The notes below the pieces were generated by a model. That model worked only from the letters and a program-made list of their open reading frames with translations. It was not told the DNA's origin and did no database searches. This document shows, in pieces, positions 52,347-61,535 of a stretch of 64,000 nucleotides of DNA. The translations under genes and the position numbers were made by a program. The DNA is from Paenibacillus elgii NBRC 100335. Lineage in GTDB: Bacteria > Bacillota > Bacilli > Paenibacillales > NBRC-103111. Where the stretch lies: NCBI RefSeq assembly GCF_004000865.1, contig NZ_BIMB01000010.1, forward strand, positions 1 through 64,000, in the 5' to 3' direction. Every line of letters starts with the position of its first letter. Within the stretch, counting starts at the first letter, position 1.

Positions 52347-53918
52347 ATGAGCGAACATCTCCATCATCATCACGACAAGGACAAACAAGATTTGAACAAG
52401 TTCGGCTACGCGCAGGAGCTGCTGCGCAGTATGGGCGGTTTTTCCAACTTTGCGATTTCGTTCTCGATCATCTCCATCCTGACCGGCGCGGTATCTTTAT
52501 ACGGTCACGGCTTAACGTACGGCGGGCCGGGCATGATGGGCTTCGGTTGGCCGATCGTTGCGCTGTTCGTCATGTTCGTAGCTGCGGCTATGGCGGAGCT
52601 CGCTTCCGCAATTCCGACGGCCGGGGCGCTGTACCACTGGGCAGCCATTCTCAAAAACAAGCGCTGGGGCTGGTACACGGCGTGGATCAATCTGATCGGT
52701 CAGATCGGCATCGTTGCCGGGATCGACTACTCCGTCGCGCTCTTCGCCGATCCGCTGCTTGGCGGCGTGTTTGGCTACACCTCCAACAATACGACCGTTC
52801 TCATCGCCTTCACGGTCATTCTGCTTACCCACGGTATTCTCAATCACATCGGCATCCGCATCGTCGCCAAGCTCAATGATTTTTCCGCCTGGTACCACAT
52901 TATCATCGTCGCAGTACTTGTCGTCTCCCTGGCTTTTTTTACGAAAAACGGTTTGAACAGCGTCGATTATTTGTTTAAAGTTGGCGAGACGTTCTCCGAC
53001 AAGCCTTACCTGTTCGCTTTTCTGATCGGGCTGCTGCAAGCGCAGTGGACGTTTACGGGCTACGACGCCTCCGCCCATACGATTGAAGAGACGATCAATC
53101 CCCGCGTCCGCGCGCCTTGGGGCATTTTCACCTCGGTTGCGTATTCGTTTGCCATCGGTTTCCTGATGCTCGCTTTCGTTACGCTCTCGATCAAGGACGC
53201 AGCCGCAGCCGCCGGCTCCGAGAACGCGTTTATTTATGTCATCAGCCAGGCGTTAGGCGGTACATTCGGTTCCGTCGTGCTGTGGCTCGTTACCGCCGCG
53301 ATGTGGTTTTGCGGCTTATCCTCCATTACTTCGTTTTCCCGGATGATGTACGCCTTCTCGCGCGACAAAGGTATGCCGTTCAGCAGCCAATGGGCGCAAA
53401 TCTCCAAAAAATTCCGCACGCCGGCCAAAGCGATCTGGCTTGCGATTATTCTTTCGTTCCTGCTGGCATTCGTCGATTATATCATCAAGACGGTCAACCC
53501 GGACGCGGCCTATACAACGATCGCGTTTCTGACCGCCGTCAGCGTCGTTGGCTTGTACGTGGCCTACGGCATCCCGATTTGGCTGAAGCTCCGTGCGAAG
53601 GCGCAGGGACGGTTTCAGGAAAAGCATCTCGGCCCTTGGAACCTCGGCAAATACAGCGATTTCGTGTCCGTGGTGGCCTTGATCTGGATCGTCTTCATCT
53701 GCATCGTCATGGTGATTCCGCCGAACGAAACGGCCGGCTATGCGCTCGCCGCCATGCTCCTCCTGCTCGTGATCATGGATGTGGCCTATTACAAAAATCA
53801 TTTCCCCGGTCCGCTGGCTGCGCTGAATACGTCGATGGAAGACATTTTGCGGCGTGAACGGGAATTGGAGCAAGCGGGAAGCCCCGGCACCGGCTCAGGA
53901 TTTTCGCACAAAGCTTGA
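52347..53918 (+). CDS. APC-family permease, probable ethanolamine transporter
   Basis: 523 residues with twelve membrane helices; N-terminus His-rich (HLHHHHDKDK). APC motifs: GFSNFAISFSIISILTGAVSLYG, ASAIPTAGALYHWAA, GYDASAHTIEETINP. Closest in style to the choline/GABA-permease branch, which includes ethanolamine-type carriers. As EutH is absent and this gene ends the eut operon, it probably imports ethanolamine. Substrate inferred from position. GGAGG precedes the start. Confidence 0.82.
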   Translation: MSEHLHHHHDKDKQDLNKFGYAQELLRSMGGFSNFAISFSIISILTGAVSLYGHGLTYGGPGMMGFGWPIVALFVMFVAAAMAELASAIPTAGALYHWAAILKNKRWGWYTAWINLIGQIGIVAGIDYSVALFADPLLGGVFGYTSNNTTVLIAFTVILLTHGILNHIGIRIVAKLNDFSAWYHIIIVAVLVVSLAFFTKNGLNSVDYLFKVGETFSDKPYLFAFLIGLLQAQWTFTGYDASAHTIEETINPRVRAPWGIFTSVAYSFAIGFLMLAFVTLSIKDAAAAAGSENAFIYVISQALGGTFGSVVLWLVTAAMWFCGLSSITSFSRMMYAFSRDKGMPFSSQWAQISKKFRTPAKAIWLAIILSFLLAFVDYIIKTVNPDAAYTTIAFLTAVSVVGLYVAYGIPIWLKLRAKAQGRFQEKHLGPWNLGKYSDFVSVVALIWIVFICIVMVIPPNETAGYALAAMLLLLVIMDVAYYKNHFPGPLAALNTSMEDILRRERELEQAGSPGTGSGFSHKA

Positions 53919-53933
53919 TATGACATAAAATGC

Positions 53934-53974
53934 AAAAGCCTCATGACCGGCGAAATCACCGGTATGAGGCTTTT
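53934..53974. terminator. Bidirectional terminator between eut operon and lysR-type gene
   Basis: AAAAGCCTCAT..ACCGG pairs with CCGGT.ATGAGGCTTTT; A run on one side and T run on the other serve both convergent units. Confidence 0.85.
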
Positions 53975-53984
53975 GAGCTTGCGC

Positions 53985-54905
53985 TCACGGTTTTAAACCC
54001 GTGAACTCTTCGTAGGACCAATCCTTCGCATGTCTCAGCGTGATTTCGATAAACGCGGTCAGGGCTGGGGAGAGCCATTTATTTTTGTGATAAATCATTT
54101 GGGAGAAAACCTTTCTGAAGCTTCCTTCGAACGGAATGAGCCTGAGTTTATGGTCGCGCAGCTCTTCCATTACGGCCAACAGGGGCAGGCAGGCGAAGCC
54201 CAAGCCGCTGGCGACGCAGCGCTTCATCGCTTCGATGCTCCAGAGCTCCATAATGTGCGAGGGGGTAATGTGCCTGTCTCGCAAATACTCTTCAAACATC
54301 GTTCGGTAGCTGCAATCCCTCTCGTTGGCAATGAGGCATTCCTCCAGCGTCCGGTTGTGATAACGGCTGTCCAGGGCGGTGATCGGATGATCGGGACTTC
54401 CGATGACGACAATCGGCTCTTCCGCTAACGGATGCACGACCAGATCGCTCTCCTGAAGCTCTGGAACGATGAGAAAGGCGACATCCGCGTCCCCGCTCAG
54501 CAGCGCTCTTTTGTTGGCTCCGCATGTCGCGTTGCTCAGCCTGATGCTGACGTGCGGGAATCGTTTTCGATACTCTCTTAAAACCGGCTCCAGGCGATAG
54601 ACAGTCAGCGATTCCGGAGCGGCAATCCGCAGCTCGCCTTTCAACTCTCCCGTTTCGTTAGCCATATTTTCGATTTTCTCATACGTTTTCAACATTTCCT
54701 GCGAATACTGCAAAAGGCGGCTGCCGGTTTCCGTCAAGCGGATTTTTCGTCCCAGCCGGTCGAACAAAGGGGAGCCCAAATGGTCTTCCAGCGCTTGAAT
54801 GTGCGAGGTGACGGTGGACTGGGTATATCCCAATTGCTCGGCCGCATGGGTGAAGCTGCCGCATTCGATAATCTTCTTGAACGTAATAAAATGGCGTATT
54901 TCCAT
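53985..54905 (-). CDS. LysR-family transcriptional regulator
   Basis: 306 residues from MEIRHFITFKKIIECGSFTHAAEQLGYTQST, a typical LysR winged helix (1-60), then a periplasmic-binding-protein-like sensor domain (about 90-300). GGAGG lies 8 nt before this ATG and 5 nt before the ATG just upstream. Divergent from an MFS transporter gene across 162 bp, which it probably controls. Inducer not known. Confidence 0.9.
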   Translation of the reverse strand: MEIRHFITFKKIIECGSFTHAAEQLGYTQSTVTSHIQALEDHLGSPLFDRLGRKIRLTETGSRLLQYSQEMLKTYEKIENMANETGELKGELRIAAPESLTVYRLEPVLREYRKRFPHVSIRLSNATCGANKRALLSGDADVAFLIVPELQESDLVVHPLAEEPIVVIGSPDHPITALDSRYHNRTLEECLIANERDCSYRTMFEEYLRDRHITPSHIMELWSIEAMKRCVASGLGFACLPLLAVMEELRDHKLRLIPFEGSFRKVFSQMIYHKNKWLSPALTAFIEITLRHAKDWSYEEFTGLKP

Positions 54906-54968
54906 CATTACACCCTCCTTTACTGAAAGGTCTGGCTCCATATTATCATAAAAATCAATGGATTGGTT

Positions 54969-55009
54969 CGATAATTTCAATTTTACCGATGCAGCGAAAT
55001 GTCGTATCG
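54969..55009. promoter_or_regulatory. Candidate LysR operator
   Basis: Two-block inverted repeat in the divergent gap: CGATA and ATTTC (54969-54978) facing GAAAT (54996-55000) and TATCG (55005-55009). Confidence 0.4.
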
Positions 55010-55067
55010 TAATAATACCTTGTAAAAGGGGAAGCGACAGAACGCATTTTTGGGATAAGGAAGGTGG

Positions 55068-56345
55068 ATGATGATGAAGAGCGGATCGGGGCCATCCAAA
55101 ATATATTACGGGTGGGTCGTCGTGCTAATTGTGTTTGTAACCTTGCTGATAGCGGCAGGAATCCGCTCCGTACCGAGCCTTTTTATGCTGCCTTTTCAAG
55201 AAGAGTTTGGCTGGAGCCGCTCGGACATCTCTACGGTGGTAGCGACCAATATTCTCTTGTACGGCTTGATCGGGCCTTTTGCGGCGGCATGGATGGAAAA
55301 GTTGGGGGTTCGCCGGACGATGGCGATCTCGTTGCTGCTGCTGGCCGCGAGCCTGTCCTTGACCCCTTTCATGACTTCCCTATGGCAGTTTGAGCTTGTA
55401 TGGGGCATCGTGGCGGGCATCGGGACGGGGACACTCGCCAATGTGCTTGGCGTCACGGTAGCCAATCGGTGGTTTGTCAAACGAAAAGGGCTCGTCGTAG
55501 GAATGCTTACTGCAAGCGCGGCTACGGGACAGCTGCTGTTCCTGCCTCTGCTTGCCAAAATAACGGAGGAGCTCGGCTGGCGGTATTCCGCTTATGCGGC
55601 CGTGGCCGCCCTCCTGATATTGCTGCCGGTTGTCGTCATCTGGATGCGGAATCATCCGTATGAGGTGGGCGCCGCGCCTTATGGCGAGGAGCAATTGGTG
55701 AAGCCGAGCCCGTTTCGCGGAAACTTGTTTCTGGAGCCGTTGATCTCGCTTCGCCTCGCTTCCCGCAGCTTAACCTTCTGGCTGCTGGCGGGCACGTTCT
55801 TTTTCTGCGGCTTCACGACGAACGGCTTGATCGGGACGCACTTGATCCCAGCCTGTGGCGATTTTGATATCTCAATGGTGACTGGGGCGGGGCTCCTTGC
55901 GCTGATGGGCGTTTTTGATCTGGTGGGCACTACGCTGTCGGGCTGGCTTTCCGACCGTTTCGACAACCGCTGGCTGCTGTTCTGGTATTACGCGCTGCGG
56001 GGTCTTTCGTTGATTTACCTGCCGCAGGCCTTGGGGCTGGGTCCGACGCATCTGCTCGTATTCGCCGTCTTTTACGGCCTCGATTGGATCGCGACCGTGC
56101 CGCCGACGGTGAAGCTCACGACGGATGCTTTCGGCAAAGAGCGCGCGGGCATGATTTTCGGCTGGGTTGTGGTCGCCCACCAGATCGGCGCGTCGACGGC
56201 CGCTTATTCGGCGGGCGTTTTGCGCGATTGGCTGGGCAGCTATACGCTGCCGTTTATGTTAGCGGGAGCGACTTGCTTCGTCGCCGCTTTAATGGCTGTG
56301 AGAATTCAAGCCGCCAGCCGGCAGAAGGTCGCTGCGGCCGGCTGA
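55068..56345 (+). CDS. MFS transporter, oxalate/monocarboxylate type
   Basis: 425 residues, twelve membrane helices. Opening KIYYGWVVVLIVFVTLLIAAGIRSVPSLFMLPF and RRTMAISLLLLAASLSLTPF, GIGTGTLANVLGVTVANRWFVKRKGLVVG fit the OFA/monocarboxylate porter branch. Three consecutive ATG codons follow GGAAGGTGG; the first is used here. Divergent LysR gene suggests substrate-induced expression; substrate not known. Confidence 0.85.
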   Translation: MMMKSGSGPSKIYYGWVVVLIVFVTLLIAAGIRSVPSLFMLPFQEEFGWSRSDISTVVATNILLYGLIGPFAAAWMEKLGVRRTMAISLLLLAASLSLTPFMTSLWQFELVWGIVAGIGTGTLANVLGVTVANRWFVKRKGLVVGMLTASAATGQLLFLPLLAKITEELGWRYSAYAAVAALLILLPVVVIWMRNHPYEVGAAPYGEEQLVKPSPFRGNLFLEPLISLRLASRSLTFWLLAGTFFFCGFTTNGLIGTHLIPACGDFDISMVTGAGLLALMGVFDLVGTTLSGWLSDRFDNRWLLFWYYALRGLSLIYLPQALGLGPTHLLVFAVFYGLDWIATVPPTVKLTTDAFGKERAGMIFGWVVVAHQIGASTAAYSAGVLRDWLGSYTLPFMLAGATCFVAALMAVRIQAASRQKVAAAG

Positions 56346-56474
56346 CGATACAGCGGGTTCGACGTAAGCGTCGGGGGCGAAGGTGGTTTTTTCGGGACGC
56401 CGGGTGCGGGGAGCGATCCGGCGTCCTGCGTTTTCTGTAGATAAAAAGCGATTCGGCATCGCATTCGTTCCTTT

Positions 56475-57032
56475 TCAGAACAGCAAGCCTTGCTCAAGTT
56501 TGCCGACCATGCCTTCGATCCACTGCAGCTCGGCTTCCAGACGCGCCGAGAAGAGCCGCAAATTTTCGCTTAAATAATGCGGAGAATTGGCGGGGAAAAG
56601 GTTAAAATCGGCGGTGGCTTTAAAGCTTTCGATATCGGCGCGGAGTAGGTTGATCCGGTGACGGAAGGCGCCGAGCAGATGATCCTTCGAAATGCGGTTC
56701 ATGAACATCAGCGCGATGTGGAACGAATCGAACTCCGGCTTGTATTCCCATATGGCCTTGTCCAGCAGCCGCTCGAATTCCTGCCTTCCCTTCTCGGTTA
56801 CTTGGTAAGCGATTCGGGCGGGTCCTTTTTTATTTTCGATGATTTGCTCGGGGGAGGTCGTTTCCGCAAGCCCTTCGGAAGCCATTTTATTCAGGGCAAA
56901 ATAGATGGACCCGTAAGCGATGTTCGCCCACTTGCCGGCATGCCAAATTTCCAGCTCCTTGCGTACATCGTATCCGTGAATCGGTTGACGTTTGAGCAGA
57001 ACGCCCAAAATAAGCAGACGGGTTGACGACAT
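56475..57032 (-). CDS. PadR-family transcriptional regulator
   Basis: 185 residues. N-terminal PadR winged helix (about 5-85: LLILGVLLKRQPIHGYDVRKELE, YGSIYFALNKMASEGLAE) and a C-terminal Vir_act_alpha-type helical domain (about 95-180). These repress stress or drug-efflux genes. The neighbour downstream of its promoter side is a broken gene, so the target is unclear. Confidence 0.9.
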   Translation of the reverse strand: MSSTRLLILGVLLKRQPIHGYDVRKELEIWHAGKWANIAYGSIYFALNKMASEGLAETTSPEQIIENKKGPARIAYQVTEKGRQEFERLLDKAIWEYKPEFDSFHIALMFMNRISKDHLLGAFRHRINLLRADIESFKATADFNLFPANSPHYLSENLRLFSARLEAELQWIEGMVGKLEQGLLF

Positions 57033-57238
57033 GATCTGTGTCCCTCCCGAATGGATATGGTCGAGTTATACTTAATTGATCATAAGGCAAAATGGTGATT
57101 TTTGCAAAATTTTCCCAAATGAAAATCGTTGAAAGCAACATGTTCATGGACAATTCTTAGGTACAAAAGTGCCCCTCAAGTCAACTGACGCTCGATCGGC
57201 GTGTGCTGGGAGGGGGCAGCTTTTGTTTTGATTGAGCT

Positions 57239-57529
57239 TTATCTTTTGATGCCGTGCTGCTTCTCCAGATGCTCCGCATGGGTGCGCAAATACGAGTGTG
57301 ACCCGCCCGGTCGATGCCGTCGAACATCCAGCCTCTGAGCCCGAGCGCCTGCTGCATCAGCTCCGCTACCGGTTTGGCGTCTCTCGTCTGGAAAATATAC
57401 GTTCCCGAATCGTCCGTAAAAAAGATTTCCGACGTATGGAAGCCGGCGGCCGAACAGCGCTTCCACCAAGGGAAATTCGGCGAGTTCCTTTACCCATTGC
57501 TCGTCGATTTCGATGTTGTCCAGCGACAT
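57239..57529 (-). pseudogene. Small conserved-looking gene broken by two compensating frameshifts
   Basis: The frame starting MSLDNIEIDEQWVKELAEF (GAGGG before ATG) loses protein character after EALFGRR. In the +1 frame the text continues as GFHTSEIFFTDDSGTYIFQTR, DAKPVAELMQQALGLRGWMF, DGIDRAG, and the original frame resumes with HSYLRTHAEHLEKQHGIKR. The uninterrupted product would be about 96 residues. Either two real frameshifts or two sequencing errors. No family recognised. Confidence 0.6.
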
Positions 57530-57817
57530 GCTAATCCCTCCGCAGCAGATGAAATAACTGAATTCATAAAAAAAGACATCAATGCACCGAACCACGAAGC
57601 GGGAAAGCTTCGAAGGCATGGCACAATCATGTCTCTCCAGTGGACTGGTCGATGATTAATAATTTCGATGGAAATACTAGGGATATTAATCATCTGTATC
57701 ATAATCCGGGCTTGTTTTTGTTGTCAATGCCAAATTTGCTGCAAAAACCTTGTACGGGCTAAACGGGCAAAAGCAGCCGCTTTTTTGGCAGCTGCGTTTT
57801 CCCGCTGTTGTGAGTGA
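57530..57817. other. Intergenic stretch, no gene seen
   Basis: 288 bp, AT-rich around 57640-57740, between the broken gene and the DUF3995-like gene, with GC-richer ends. I see no protein-like frame, RNA gene or strong terminator. Confidence 0.6.
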
Positions 57818-58504
57818 TTAAAAGCTAATTTTATCGACAAAATCAAAGGCGATGGAGCATACGAACAGCGTGGTCAGGAGTACGGCGAATATCAAGTAAA
57901 GCGCCGTGCCGCGACGCAAAGCGGACAGTGAAATACCGGAGGCTTGCGCGTAGTGAGCGGCCGTTAAACCGGATAATAGGCCCATAACGAGAAACCATGG
58001 CTCGTAAACCAGCAGATCCCATAAAGCCATGCCGTGCAGATCGATGTCGATCCAGTACTGCTCCGGCAGGTTGATAGAGATGATACCGGCTAGAAAAAGG
58101 GCTCTCGTGACGATTCCGGCCGCTCCATGCGCAAGCAAGAAGGCCGTGCAGAGGAGCGTGGGGATTAAAATAATCGCTCGGTGGATCGGTTTCCCCGCAA
58201 TCCACGGCACCCATGCCGGAACGGTCCGTCCCCATGGCTTGACGAGCCCAAGCAGTATAAATCCGCATATCATGATCAATACGCCCGCAAGATAGCTCGC
58301 CATATAAAACCCCAGCTCAGGGTTTCTGGGTTGCCCCGACATGCCTATAGCTCCTCCCGCTGCTTGATAGAACCGGACGAACACCGCATAGATGAGCGCC
58401 CAAACGCAGCCGGCGTAAGCGGGCCATACCGCCCTCTTGGTGAAGCGTTCGAAGGTGCTCCGTTTTGGGGCTAAAGCCATGTCATTCATGGTAGTTTGCT
58501 GCAT
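57818..58504 (-). CDS. DUF3995-like membrane protein
   Basis: 228 residues from an ATG behind AAAGGAG. About six membrane helices (first at about 28-48; others near 65-85, 100-125, 135-150, 165-182 and 200-222). The first helix region, VWPAYAGCVWALIYAVFVRFYQAAGG, has the DUF3995 look. Function not known; single gene. Confidence 0.7.
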   Translation of the reverse strand: MQQTTMNDMALAPKRSTFERFTKRAVWPAYAGCVWALIYAVFVRFYQAAGGAIGMSGQPRNPELGFYMASYLAGVLIMICGFILLGLVKPWGRTVPAWVPWIAGKPIHRAIILIPTLLCTAFLLAHGAAGIVTRALFLAGIISINLPEQYWIDIDLHGMALWDLLVYEPWFLVMGLLSGLTAAHYAQASGISLSALRRGTALYLIFAVLLTTLFVCSIAFDFVDKISF

Positions 58505-58860
58505 GGAGATATGCTCCTTTCTTGTTCGGCCAAGGCGCGTGCTGGGAAATCCCGGCCCGGTCGTGAAGCTCAGTTCTTTTGATGGCGACATCCTGATGAT
58601 ATACCGAAGAAGCCGTTTTGTGACGCGTCTGCAGATCTGTTTACCGGCAGGTCCACAGGTCCGTTTGCGAACAGGAAAAAGGGAGGATCCTCCTGACTAG
58701 CACCCTCAATTTCCGGTCAATGTCCTTTTGACTCCTCGATCTTTCCTCTTTCGCTTGAAACCGGCTCGCTCCGCATCGCTGCCTTCGGAGGAGTGGTGGC
58801 ATCCGGACGATTTAAAGCGAGAGCTGCTGCAATTAAGATCGGTTAACTTTGCAAAAAAAC
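58505..58860. other. Divergent control region, no gene seen
   Basis: About 355 bp between the DUF3995-like gene and the promoter of the repeat-protein gene. Short frames exist on both strands (for example 58728-58916) but none has a ribosome site or family likeness, and that one overlaps the promoter at 58861. Confidence 0.55.
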
Positions 58861-58889
58861 TTGAGTCTGCGCCCGTTTCCCAGTATATT
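58861..58889 (+). promoter_or_regulatory. Sigma-A promoter of the repeat-protein gene
   Basis: TTGAGT, 17-nt spacer, TATATT; start point near 58896, only about 24 nt before the ATG, so the leader is very short. Confidence 0.65.
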
Positions 58890-58919
58890 GGGGATATCCA
58901 TATTTCACGGGGGTAGAAC

Positions 58920-60095
58920 ATGAGTCGAAACGACGAACTGACCGGGTATGGCCGCCATCATCTCCAGATGGAATCGTACGGAGCGGCCGCCTTTTGCTTT
59001 TATCGGGCTATAAAAGAAAACGAATTCAACGGAAACGCGTGGAACGGACTTATTCTTTCGCTCAGTCTGATGCGCCGGGAGGAAGAGATCCGCACGACGC
59101 TCGCCCGCTTCGCGCTACAGCCGGGGCTGGATTTCGACCGCGATCTGCTGACCTTCGTCTTCATGATGTGGCAGCAAAATCCGCACGCTTTGGCCCAATG
59201 GCTGCGCCGGGTCGTTGAATTCAACGGCATTCCCGAAAAGGACCAGCTGGCGTTCACGGAAATTGCGGAGGACGCGGAGCGGGCTTACGAGGATCTGGTC
59301 GCGAAGTACGGCGCGGAATCGCTGCACAGCCGCGGCATGCTGACGCTGGAAGAGTATGCGGCGCGTCCGATTCAATTGGACTGGCTGCTGGAAGCGCCGG
59401 TCGATACGATTTACGAGCAACTGCAGTGGTGGCTCGAGGACAAGGACTCGGCGCTCTCGGCGGTGCGTCTGCTCTGCATGCTGCCCGACACGCGAAGCGA
59501 AAAGCTGCTGCGCCGCGTCTGCCGGAACGTCGCCATCGAGCCGAAGGTGCGGACGCACGCGCTGCTGGCGCTCCGCTGGCTTGGCGTGCGCGGCAATGCA
59601 AAGCTGTACAAGTTCAACGAGTCGTTCGTCATCGACTTGGACAACCCGAAGCCGGAGCTGACCATTTCCGTTCCGGCCGTTTACAAGCCTGCGCTGGACC
59701 GCGTGAAGCTGTGGGCGGCCAAGGAGAAGGGGCTTGTGATGCCGGAGGTGTACGAGCAGTACGCTTCGACGGACGAGGTCCAGCTGCCGCCCGAGATCGT
59801 CGAGAAGCTGGACGAGGCGGAGGTGCCGCCGCTGCTGCAAGAAGTGTCGCATGCGCTCATCCGCGCCGCTCATGATGAATACTATCCGCTTGTGCCGACG
59901 ATCAGCGGCACACGCCAATGGAGCGCCGCGCTGCTCATGCTGATGAAGGATTATGCCGTCGGCATCGGGGAAGAGTGGCCGTACGGCGAGCCGGAGCAGG
60001 ACGAAACGGCGAAACAGCACCGCAACTGGCTGCTGAGCGCGAGCCCGGATTTTTATCCGAGCATCGAGGAGGTGCGCAAGTTGAAAGAAAGCTGA
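58920..60095 (+). CDS. TPR/HEAT-like helical repeat protein
   Basis: 391 residues, soluble and helical. Residues about 5-60 (GRHHLQMESYGAAAFCFYRAIKENEFNGNAWNGLILSLSLM) look like a TPR pair; about 170-235 (ALSAVRLLCMLPDTRSEKLLRRVCRNV and VRTHALLALRWLGVRG) look like HEAT/PBS repeats. The C-terminal third is acidic with no known motif. GGGGGT before ATG. Possibly a protein-binding scaffold; unknown function. Confidence 0.78.
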   Translation: MSRNDELTGYGRHHLQMESYGAAAFCFYRAIKENEFNGNAWNGLILSLSLMRREEEIRTTLARFALQPGLDFDRDLLTFVFMMWQQNPHALAQWLRRVVEFNGIPEKDQLAFTEIAEDAERAYEDLVAKYGAESLHSRGMLTLEEYAARPIQLDWLLEAPVDTIYEQLQWWLEDKDSALSAVRLLCMLPDTRSEKLLRRVCRNVAIEPKVRTHALLALRWLGVRGNAKLYKFNESFVIDLDNPKPELTISVPAVYKPALDRVKLWAAKEKGLVMPEVYEQYASTDEVQLPPEIVEKLDEAEVPPLLQEVSHALIRAAHDEYYPLVPTISGTRQWSAALLMLMKDYAVGIGEEWPYGEPEQDETAKQHRNWLLSASPDFYPSIEEVRKLKES

Positions 60096-60304
60096 GCCGC
60101 GCGGGCTGTGTCCGTCGCTGATGTACGGCATCGTCACGTGCGACTTGTCTGCCGCGGAAGAAGCGGGGTAGGGGACTGACCGCCGAGTGCAAGAGACTGG
60201 CGCTGTCATTGGAATGCACCGCCGCGAAGCGCCCGGAGGGCACAGTAACGCTGCATGATGGGCGGTTTGAGTTGTCACACGGCCCGTTCAGCCTAAGTTG
60301 GGAA
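60096..60304. other. Intergenic stretch, no gene seen
   Basis: About 210 bp between the repeat-protein stop and the palindromic repeat. No protein-like frame or signal is visible. Confidence 0.5.
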
Positions 60305-60494
60305 AATAAAGGAACTGCGATGCGTTAAGCAGAGCGTTTGGAATGCTCGTAGGGGAATAGAGGAAATACGATGCTCTATCCTTGTCGAAAAACATTCGTT
60401 CGCGCTAAGCTTAGGCCGATAGCGCACCTGGAGTTCCGCTAATTGTTCCAGCCCTGACCGCTCGCATGGATTAGCGCATCCACGTTCCGCTATT
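60305..60494. repeat. Four-unit nested inverted repeat
   Basis: Four related units of about 25 bp. Units 1 (60305-60329) and 2 (60356-60380) read GGAA..GATGC; units 3 (60418-60444) and 4 (60469-60494) are their inverse, TAGCGCA..GTTCCGCTA. Unit 1 pairs with 4, and 2 with 3, giving a nested palindrome of 190 bp. Such GGAA/TTCC-rich intergenic repeats occur in Paenibacillus genomes (from memory). Confidence 0.7.
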
Positions 60495-60518
60495 TTTTCG
60501 AATTGCCGCAATAAAAAA

Positions 60519-60549
60519 ACGCCAGCCGAGATGACGGTTGGCGTTTTTG
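60519..60549. terminator. Bidirectional terminator
   Basis: ACGCCAGCCG pairs with CGGTTGGCGT, with A run before and T run after. Serves the leftward hydrolase gene and can stop rightward reading. Confidence 0.85.
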
Positions 60550-60584
60550 ATTTGTGTTGGCGAGTAGGGGAGACCGCCGGGCGG

Positions 60585-61535
60585 TCAAGACGAGGCGGAA
60601 GCGCCCAAATCCACCTCCATCAAATCCCGGCCCACCGTAATCGGTCCGGCATAAATCTCGCTCATACCCCGGATGTAGGCGGCTTCCGCTTCCGGCGTGT
60701 TGGCCGGGGCCGGAATATGGTGGGTGAGCAGTAGATGCTTGACGTTCGCCTGGCGGGCGATTTCGGCCGCTTGCAGCGTCGTCGTATGGTATTTTGCCGG
60801 ATTACCGAGGCCTGTCGCCTGCTCCGGATACATGGCGATCAAAGCATCGAGCCACTCCTTGTTGTAAGCCTCGTGAACGAGCAGATCGGCTCCTTGGGCA
60901 TAACGAACCATATTGTCTACCGGAAGCGTATCTCCCGAGATGACGGCCGCTTGCCCGTTATATTCGAATTTGTAGGCGATGGCCGGGTATACCGGACGAT
61001 GGTCAACCTCAAAGGCCGTAATCCGGATGCCGTCCCGATCGTATACGACGCCTTCGTTGCACTCGTGATACTCGATTCTGGAACCGCCCAGGGCGGATTT
61101 GTTGTAATTGATTCGCAGATCGACGTCGAAGGCGAACGACGCTTCCATTTTTCCGATAATGTCCCGGGTCGTTTCCGGGCCGTATACTTGCATCGGCACC
61201 GTGCGGTTCTCGTAGACGGCGCCCGGGACAACATGCGTTCTCCAACTGCTGATGAACACGTCGAAAAAGCCGGAGTTGTGATCGCTGTGGTGATGCGTGA
61301 ACAGCACGTCCGAAATGCGCTGGGGCATGATGCCGGCCAGTAGCAACTGGCCGACGGTTCCGGCTCCGCAATCGACGAGAAATACTTTGCCGCCGGCGAG
61401 CACGGCCACCCCCGGTTTGGCGACCCCGTATACCGCCCGCGGCGATCCGGTCCCGAGTAAAATGACTTTTAAATGCTCATGAAAATCGGGTACAAGTTTT
61501 TCTTGCCCTTGAATGTGCTTGGCGAGGTCTGTCAA
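60585..61535 (-). CDS. Metallo-beta-lactamase-fold hydrolase (RNase Z/arylsulfatase-like)
   Basis: 316 residues. Metal site THHHSDHNSG (HxHxDH), ISGDT with the bridging Asp, and LLLTHHIP near the end; opening VILLGTGSPRA is typical of the RNase Z/PhnP/arylsulfatase branch. No exosite of true tRNase Z is obvious. A TTG at 61535 is preferred, with GGGAAGGGG 9-12 nt before; an ATG at 61568 has no ribosome site. Substrate unknown. Confidence 0.85.
   Translation of the reverse strand: MTDLAKHIQGQEKLVPDFHEHLKVILLGTGSPRAVYGVAKPGVAVLAGGKVFLVDCGAGTVGQLLLAGIMPQRISDVLFTHHHSDHNSGFFDVFISSWRTHVVPGAVYENRTVPMQVYGPETTRDIIGKMEASFAFDVDLRINYNKSALGGSRIEYHECNEGVVYDRDGIRITAFEVDHRPVYPAIAYKFEYNGQAAVISGDTLPVDNMVRYAQGADLLVHEAYNKEWLDALIAMYPEQATGLGNPAKYHTTTLQAAEIARQANVKHLLLTHHIPAPANTPEAEAAYIRGMSEIYAGPITVGRDLMEVDLGASASS

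Noticed and set aside
58728-58916. 62-codon frame upstream of the repeat-protein gene
   Set aside because: Overlaps a good promoter, has no ribosome site and no family likeness.
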